DNA from: Janthinobacterium lividum
GTDB taxonomy: Bacteria > Pseudomonadota > Gammaproteobacteria > Burkholderiales > Burkholderiaceae_D
Length of the DNA: 64,000 bases
Reading direction: 5' to 3'
Assembly (NCBI RefSeq): GCF_023509035.1
Contig: NZ_CP075583.1
Coordinates: forward strand, 5,084,001 to 5,148,000
Position 1 is the stretch's first letter; every line of letters begins with the position of its first letter. The translations under genes and the position numbers were made by a program. The notes beneath the pieces were generated by a model. That model saw only the letters and a list, made by a program, of their open reading frames with translations, was not told where the DNA came from and did no database searches. Positions 59,551 to 64,000 of the stretch are shown here, piece by piece.

Positions 59551-60198
59551 GCCTTTGCATGGGCTCACCTCACCCGCTTGATCCGGTACACGCAGCGCCT
59601 CCCCCTCCAGCAGATATTCACTGCGTTCCACCGTGCAATCGTCCCCCAATACCCGTTGAAAGATGGCCAGCTCCGAGCGGCAGAAATTCTGGCACGCCGT
59701 GGCGGCCGCGCAAATCGGACAATGGTTTTCCACCAGCAAGACACTGCCATCGTCCTGCGGCTCGGCATGGGCCATATAGCCCTCGCCATCGCGCGCCCGC
59801 GCCAGGCTGTCCACTCGTTGCGCCAGCGCAAGCCGCAAGTCGACCAGCTTGGCATAGGCGGCTTCGCTGCTGCGTTCGCGCGCGCCGATCAGTTTATCGA
59901 GGCCTTCGTCGCCGAACAGGGTTTTGACTTGCGCTATCAATTCCAGGGTCAGGTCCGCATGGCGGTCGGGAAAGCGCGCGTGGCCCTGCTGCGTCAGCGC
60001 CCAGCGCCGCGACGGACGTCCCACCTTGTCGGCCACGTCCTCGAAAGCCACCAGGCCACGCTCCAGCGCCGCTTCCAGCTGCCGCCGCGCACCCATGGAC
60101 GTGATAGCGAGCAAGGCCGCCAGTTGCTGCGCCGTCTGCGGCCCGCGCATCTTCAGCAGGAACAGGGTCTGCTCCGACGTATTCATGCTCGCGCTCAT
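59527..60198 (-). CDS. SufR-like winged-helix regulator with C-terminal cysteine cluster
   Basis: A 223-aa regulator. Residues 5-75 form a winged helix (LKMRGPQTAQQLAALLAITSMGARRQLEAAL, GRPSRRWALTQQGHARFPD). The C-terminal domain has HCPICAAATACQNFC, a C-x2-C-x5-C-x3-C cluster as in SufR-type iron-sulfur regulators. Its last six residues (GQTRRV) are encoded by the palindrome at 59522-59550, which may have replaced the original end. Its ATG overlaps the MFS gene stop by 4 bp, so it follows the transporter in one unit. Confidence 0.85.
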   Translation of the reverse strand: MSASMNTSEQTLFLLKMRGPQTAQQLAALLAITSMGARRQLEAALERGLVAFEDVADKVGRPSRRWALTQQGHARFPDRHADLTLELIAQVKTLFGDEGLDKLIGARERSSEAAYAKLVDLRLALAQRVDSLARARDGEGYMAHAEPQDDGSVLLVENHCPICAAATACQNFCRSELAIFQRVLGDDCTVERSEYLLEGEALRVPDQAGEVSPCKGWGQTRRV

Positions 60199-61412
60199 GC
60201 CAGGGCTTTCGCGTCAACGGCTCCGTCCAGCTGGCGGCGCCAGGCCGCCATGCGCCACGCGGCCCAGGCGGCGGACAAGGCCCCCGCGACGAGGATCAGC
60301 CGCGTGTCGATCAGGGTCAGCACGGAGCCGCTCAGGGCGACGACGATGTTGGCAATGCAAAAGGTGGTGGCCAGCAAACCCATCACGGCGCCCTGCCCGT
60401 GCGCGCTGAAGCGTTCGGCGCACCAGCCCTGTATCACCGTGTTGTACAGTGCATTCGGAATGCCGAACAGCACGATGGCGGCGATGCCCACCCAGATATT
60501 GCCCAGCGCCAAGATCCCTACGGCCAACGCCACGCCGCACGCATACCAGCTGGCGCGCAGCAGCGGCGCGTGTCGGCTGGGACCGCCCGCCAGCAAGGAC
60601 GTGACCGTCATCGTGCCGCACAGGCCCACATTCACCCAGGCAATTTCCTGCGCATGGTAAGCGGCCGTTTCGACCAGCCACAGCGGATAAAACTCGTAAA
60701 AGCTGGCCACGCCGCAGGTCAGCGCCAGTTGCACGATGAACAGGGTGCGCAGCTCCTCATGGCGCAGCAAATTGAGCGAATGGCGGTCGCGCGCCACTTG
60801 CCACCACGACGTCGTCAATAGCGAGGGCGTTTCGCGCGGCAAACCGACGGCCACCAGCACGGCGACGAGCATCAGGGCGGCGGCGGCGATCCAGAACGGC
60901 ACCGTCACGCCCCAATGCAGGGTCGCGCCCGCCAAGATCGGGCCCACCAGCCAGCCCAGATAAAACGCACCGTTCAGCCAGGACATGGCGCGCAGGCGCA
61001 GCGGCCCCGTCAGCTGGTCGGCCAGCATGGCGCGCGCTACGGCGCCGTTACCTTCCAGCAAACCCGTGATGAAACGGGCGACGATGAATAGCGGATAGGA
61101 CTGGATCACCAGCGCCCATGCCGTGATGGCGTGGCCGATGGCGGCGCCCACGGCCGTGCGCATCAGCAAGGGGCGACGGCCATAACGATCGGACAGGGGA
61201 CCCAGCACGGCCGAGCCGATCAGCAAACCCAGCGGGTTGATGGTCAGCGCCAGACCGAACAACAGTTTGGATGGCAAACCGAGGAAATTGTTAAAGGCAT
61301 TCGGTGCTTCGGCGGCGAACAGGGGCGGCAGGATCGGATATGGCAGGGAGGCGCCTATGGTCGACAGCAGCGCCAGCAAACAGGCGGCGGAAATCAGGAT
61401 GATGTTTTTCAT
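60195..61412 (-). CDS. MFS transporter
   Basis: A 405-aa major facilitator with 12 hydrophobic segments. The motif A loop between TM2 and TM3 reads GPLSDRYGRRPLLM. The start ATG at 61412 (MKNIILISAACLLALL) begins directly with TM1; upstream in-frame sequence is not membrane-like. Substrate is unknown; drug or metabolite export are usual for this type. It shares an operon with the SufR-like regulator. Confidence 0.88.
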   Translation of the reverse strand: MKNIILISAACLLALLSTIGASLPYPILPPLFAAEAPNAFNNFLGLPSKLLFGLALTINPLGLLIGSAVLGPLSDRYGRRPLLMRTAVGAAIGHAITAWALVIQSYPLFIVARFITGLLEGNGAVARAMLADQLTGPLRLRAMSWLNGAFYLGWLVGPILAGATLHWGVTVPFWIAAAALMLVAVLVAVGLPRETPSLLTTSWWQVARDRHSLNLLRHEELRTLFIVQLALTCGVASFYEFYPLWLVETAAYHAQEIAWVNVGLCGTMTVTSLLAGGPSRHAPLLRASWYACGVALAVGILALGNIWVGIAAIVLFGIPNALYNTVIQGWCAERFSAHGQGAVMGLLATTFCIANIVVALSGSVLTLIDTRLILVAGALSAAWAAWRMAAWRRQLDGAVDAKALA

Positions 61413-61572
61413 GCGGGCTCGATGTATATTATCTGGCAAGACTACGTGACCATGCCACATAAGTAAACAAAAATGTTTATTAATTATGCCGGGCGCTGCC
61501 GCCATGACGCGAACCGTGCGCGCCATCGCCTCGGCTATCATGGCCCCATGAATCACCTTTAACAGGGCAAAC

Positions 61573-62277
61573 ATGACACTGTCAGAAATTGAACACCAAT
61601 ACGACTTCACCTATCCCGCACTGTACCGCCAGCTGGAGCGCGACGGCATGCTAGCCGTGGGTGAATATGGGCCCGACTGGTACAAGCTGGTCTATCCCAC
61701 CTTGACAGACCGACCCACCCTGCTGCTGCACGCGGACGATTTCGAATTGCTCAATATCGAGGCCGTTGCCGACGCCGTGGATACGCTGCTGGACGCGGAC
61801 GACTATCGGAAAATCGATCCCGCCTTCCGGTTCATCCCGTTCGCGCAAACGGGCGCCGGCGACCACTACTGCTTTTTCGTATCCGGCCAGCACGATGGCG
61901 AAATGCCCATCGTGCTGCTGTGGCATGACCAGAATGAAGCCCAGTATCTGGCGAAAAACCTGCACGACTTCCTGTTTCACATGTTGTTGAACAGCATGGC
62001 CGACCAGGATACGTACAACGAGGTCAGCGACGAGGAGTTCAGGGATCAACTGGCAAAAACCATGGGCACGCATGCGCGCTACCTCTCGTCGGAACAGGCG
62101 CAGATCCTGCAAACGCTACTGTCCAGGGACATCATCGATTACGACGTGCTGCTGCCGAAGGGCAGAAAAGAAGCGCACCGGGGCTTGCTGACCAATATCG
62201 AGCTGGCCAGCCTGCGCGAGGGAATGATTCCCTACGAAAAGTTCGACAGCTATTTTGCCTACAGCACGGCTGGCTGA
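61573..62277 (+). CDS. SMI1/KNR4 (SUKH) family protein
   Basis: A 234-aa SUKH-superfamily protein. It starts LSEIEHQYDFTYPALYRQLERDGML, followed by LLLHADDFELLNIEAVADAV and FIPFAQTGAGDHYCFFV, the conserved SUKH pattern with W/G residues. SUKH proteins are often immunity proteins of polymorphic toxins, but many have unknown cellular roles. No toxin gene is next to it here. Confidence 0.8.
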   Translation: MTLSEIEHQYDFTYPALYRQLERDGMLAVGEYGPDWYKLVYPTLTDRPTLLLHADDFELLNIEAVADAVDTLLDADDYRKIDPAFRFIPFAQTGAGDHYCFFVSGQHDGEMPIVLLWHDQNEAQYLAKNLHDFLFHMLLNSMADQDTYNEVSDEEFRDQLAKTMGTHARYLSSEQAQILQTLLSRDIIDYDVLLPKGRKEAHRGLLTNIELASLREGMIPYEKFDSYFAYSTAG

Positions 62278-62315
62278 ACATAATTCGCTGGGCAAGCGGC
62301 GGCTGAAGGTTTAAA

Positions 62316-62331
62316 CTGTATATAAACACAG
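62316..62331 (+). promoter_or_regulatory. LexA (SOS) box upstream of the FAN1-like gene
   Basis: CTGTATATAAACACAG fits CTGT-N8-ACAG, with outer flanks AA and TA close to the extended LexA consensus. It lies 39 bp before the nuclease start, where LexA would block transcription until DNA damage. Confidence 0.8.
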
Positions 62332-62370
62332 TAAAACCGATCGCCTTGCATCTTGCCCTATTATCCCCCC

Positions 62371-64000
62371 ATGTTGAGAGTCCTGGAAAATCCCCTGTAC
62401 TATCTGGATAATTTCCAGGATGTGCTGAGCTGGATCGGCGCGCGTTACGCCGATCTGCTGAGTGCTGAAGAAACGCGGTTCATCGCCGACTTCGGCGTAC
62501 TGCCGCAGCCGTCGCGCGCCCTGTTCGTGCGCCTCGTCATGCGCAAGGGCTGCCTGTTTCGCGCCAGCAAGCTCAATTACCCGGAAATCGGCGACACGCG
62601 CGCGGCCGCCCTGCCCTTGCTGGCCACGGGCTGGGTGGTGGCCGATCCCGTCATTGCGCTCGATGAGCTGTTCGACTTGCTGCTGAAAGCAGAAATCGCC
62701 CAGGCTTTCCACCTCGCCGCGCCCCTGAAAGCGGCGCGCAAGGCCGAGCAGCTCGACGCCTTGCGCGAACTGCATGTGGAAGCGAAACCGTTCTCCGCAT
62801 GGCATCCGGCCTGCACCGACGTGCTGTACCGCATCGGCTTGCAGCCCCTGTGCGACCGCCTGCGCCTGATTTACTTTGGCAATTATCACCAGGACTGGTC
62901 GGAATTCGTGCTGTCCGACCTAGGTGTGTACCAATACGAAAAAGTGGAATTCTCGCCGCAATCGCGCGGTTTTCGCACGCGCCAGGATATCGAGCACTAT
63001 GAAGTGCTGCACCAGTGCCGCGAACGCTACAACGACAGCGCACCGGCGGACGACGTGCTGCAGGAACTGGCGGCGCTGCCCTTGCCCGAGGACAATACCT
63101 GGCTGGCCAGCCGGCGCGACAAGCTGCGCTTCCAGATCGCCCAGCACCTGGAGAAATGCCAGGACTGGCCGGCCGCCTACCGCGCCTACGCCGATTGCCG
63201 CTATCCGGGTGCCCGGGGCCGCGCCATCCGCGTACTGGAAAAAGATGAACAGCCGCAAGCGGCCTATGAACGCCTGGTAATCGCCCTGGCCGCGCCGGAA
63301 AACGAAGCGGAACAGCAATTGCTGCTGCGCATGGCGCCCCGTTTGCGGCGCAAGCTGGGCCATGCGAAGCAGGCGGCCAATGCAGCCGCCGCCGTGGAGC
63401 GCATCGACCTGCGGCTGCCGTACCCTGAACAAGCGTGCTACGTGGAAGGGGTGGTGCAGCAACATCTGATGCAGGATGACGCGCCCGTGTATTACGTGGA
63501 AAACACCCTGATCAACTCGCTGTTCGGCCTGCTGTGCTGGCCCGCCATCTTCAAGGCCATGCCAGGCGCCTTCTTCCACCCGTTCCACCGTGGCCCGGCC
63601 GACCTGCACAGCGCCGATTTTTACCAGCGCCGCAGCAGCGATTTCGCCAGTTGCCTGGCGCAACTGGACGACGGCAGCTACCACGCAGCCATCCGCGCCA
63701 CCCATGCCGCCAAGCACGGCATCGTGTCGCCCTTCGTCAGCTGGGACGTGCTGGACGATGGCTTGCTGCACCTGGCGCTGGCCTGCATCCCGGCCGCGCA
63801 TTTGAAGAAGGCGTTTGAACGCATCTTGCTCGATATCAAAAGCAACCGCAGCGGCTTGCCTGACCTGATCCAGTTCTGGCCGGCCGAGCAGCGCTACCGC
63901 ATGATCGAAGTCAAGGGTCCGGGCGACCGCCTGCAAGACAACCAGCTGCGCTGGATCGCCTATTGCGCCGAGCACGCCATGCCCGTCAGCGTGTGCTACC
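62371..64000 (+). CDS. FAN1-type VRR-NUC structure-specific nuclease (3' end outside window)
   Basis: About 543 residues of a bacterial homologue of the Fanconi-associated nuclease FAN1, which cuts branched DNA in interstrand crosslink repair. Start ATG 62371 gives LRVLENPLYYLDNFQDVLSWI. A SAP-like/helical region (RLVMRKGCLFRASKLNYPEIG) precedes TPR-like helices (about 240-350). The VRR-NUC core near the end reads RSGLPDLIQFWP (catalytic Asp) and RMIEVKGPGDRLQDNQLRWI (Glu-x-Lys). Only the last few residues should be missing, as bacterial members are about 550-560 aa. A LexA box stands upstream. Confidence 0.9.
   Translation, partial: MLRVLENPLYYLDNFQDVLSWIGARYADLLSAEETRFIADFGVLPQPSRALFVRLVMRKGCLFRASKLNYPEIGDTRAAALPLLATGWVVADPVIALDELFDLLLKAEIAQAFHLAAPLKAARKAEQLDALRELHVEAKPFSAWHPACTDVLYRIGLQPLCDRLRLIYFGNYHQDWSEFVLSDLGVYQYEKVEFSPQSRGFRTRQDIEHYEVLHQCRERYNDSAPADDVLQELAALPLPEDNTWLASRRDKLRFQIAQHLEKCQDWPAAYRAYADCRYPGARGRAIRVLEKDEQPQAAYERLVIALAAPENEAEQQLLLRMAPRLRRKLGHAKQAANAAAAVERIDLRLPYPEQACYVEGVVQQHLMQDDAPVYYVENTLINSLFGLLCWPAIFKAMPGAFFHPFHRGPADLHSADFYQRRSSDFASCLAQLDDGSYHAAIRATHAAKHGIVSPFVSWDVLDDGLLHLALACIPAAHLKKAFERILLDIKSNRSGLPDLIQFWPAEQRYRMIEVKGPGDRLQDNQLRWIAYCAEHAMPVSVCY

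Overview
The window looks like a chromosomal segment of a high-GC betaproteobacterium of the Oxalobacteraceae, most likely Janthinobacterium or a close relative. I infer this from the housekeeping proteins (AccA, CysS, RNase R, CysE), the T6SS gene order and a phasin gene, not from a database search.

Layout. Positions 1-11.7 kb hold part of a type VI secretion system. A leftward arm runs TPR lipoprotein-tssB-tssC-hcp-tssE-tssF, with tssF leaving the window. A divergent rightward arm runs tssK-tssL-vgrG-immunity candidate. The VgrG is 'evolved': it ends in a zinc-metallopeptidase-like domain and overlaps a gene for a probable periplasmic immunity protein. Positions 11.7-19.3 kb hold a compact leftward oxidase operon: multicopper oxidase, tyrosinase, a 119-aa protein, a LodA-like quinoprotein oxidase and its LodB-like flavoprotein. 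Positions 19.6-29.0 kb are housekeeping: tRNA-Ser, lysC, tilS, accA, a DNA glycosylase, cysS, two cyclophilins, lpxH and a DUF72 gene. At 29-33.8 kb are an NHL-repeat lipoprotein and a GntR-regulated ABC-2 operon.

Positions 33.8-46.3 kb are the most unusual accessory part: an AT-rich leader, a 2352-aa alanine-dominated repeat protein, and a complete type I secretion set (TolC-like, ABC exporter, HlyD-like) directly behind it. The simplest reading is a giant surface or biofilm adhesin with a dedicated exporter. Positions 46.3-64 kb return to core genes (udk, yceH, cysE, rlmB, rnr), four identical tRNA-Leu(CAG) genes in two transcription units, a qorB/HxlR pair, a PAS-GAF histidine kinase, a phasin, a SufR-like regulator with an MFS exporter, a SMI1/KNR4 protein, and a FAN1-type nuclease behind a near-perfect LexA box.

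Quality warning. Five genes (tssB, tssK, tssL, a periplasmic cyclophilin and the T1SS ABC exporter) are each broken by one single-base indel in or beside a short mononucleotide run, and each gives a family-typical length when one base is corrected. This pattern suggests sequencing or assembly indels more than real decay, but reads would be needed to decide.
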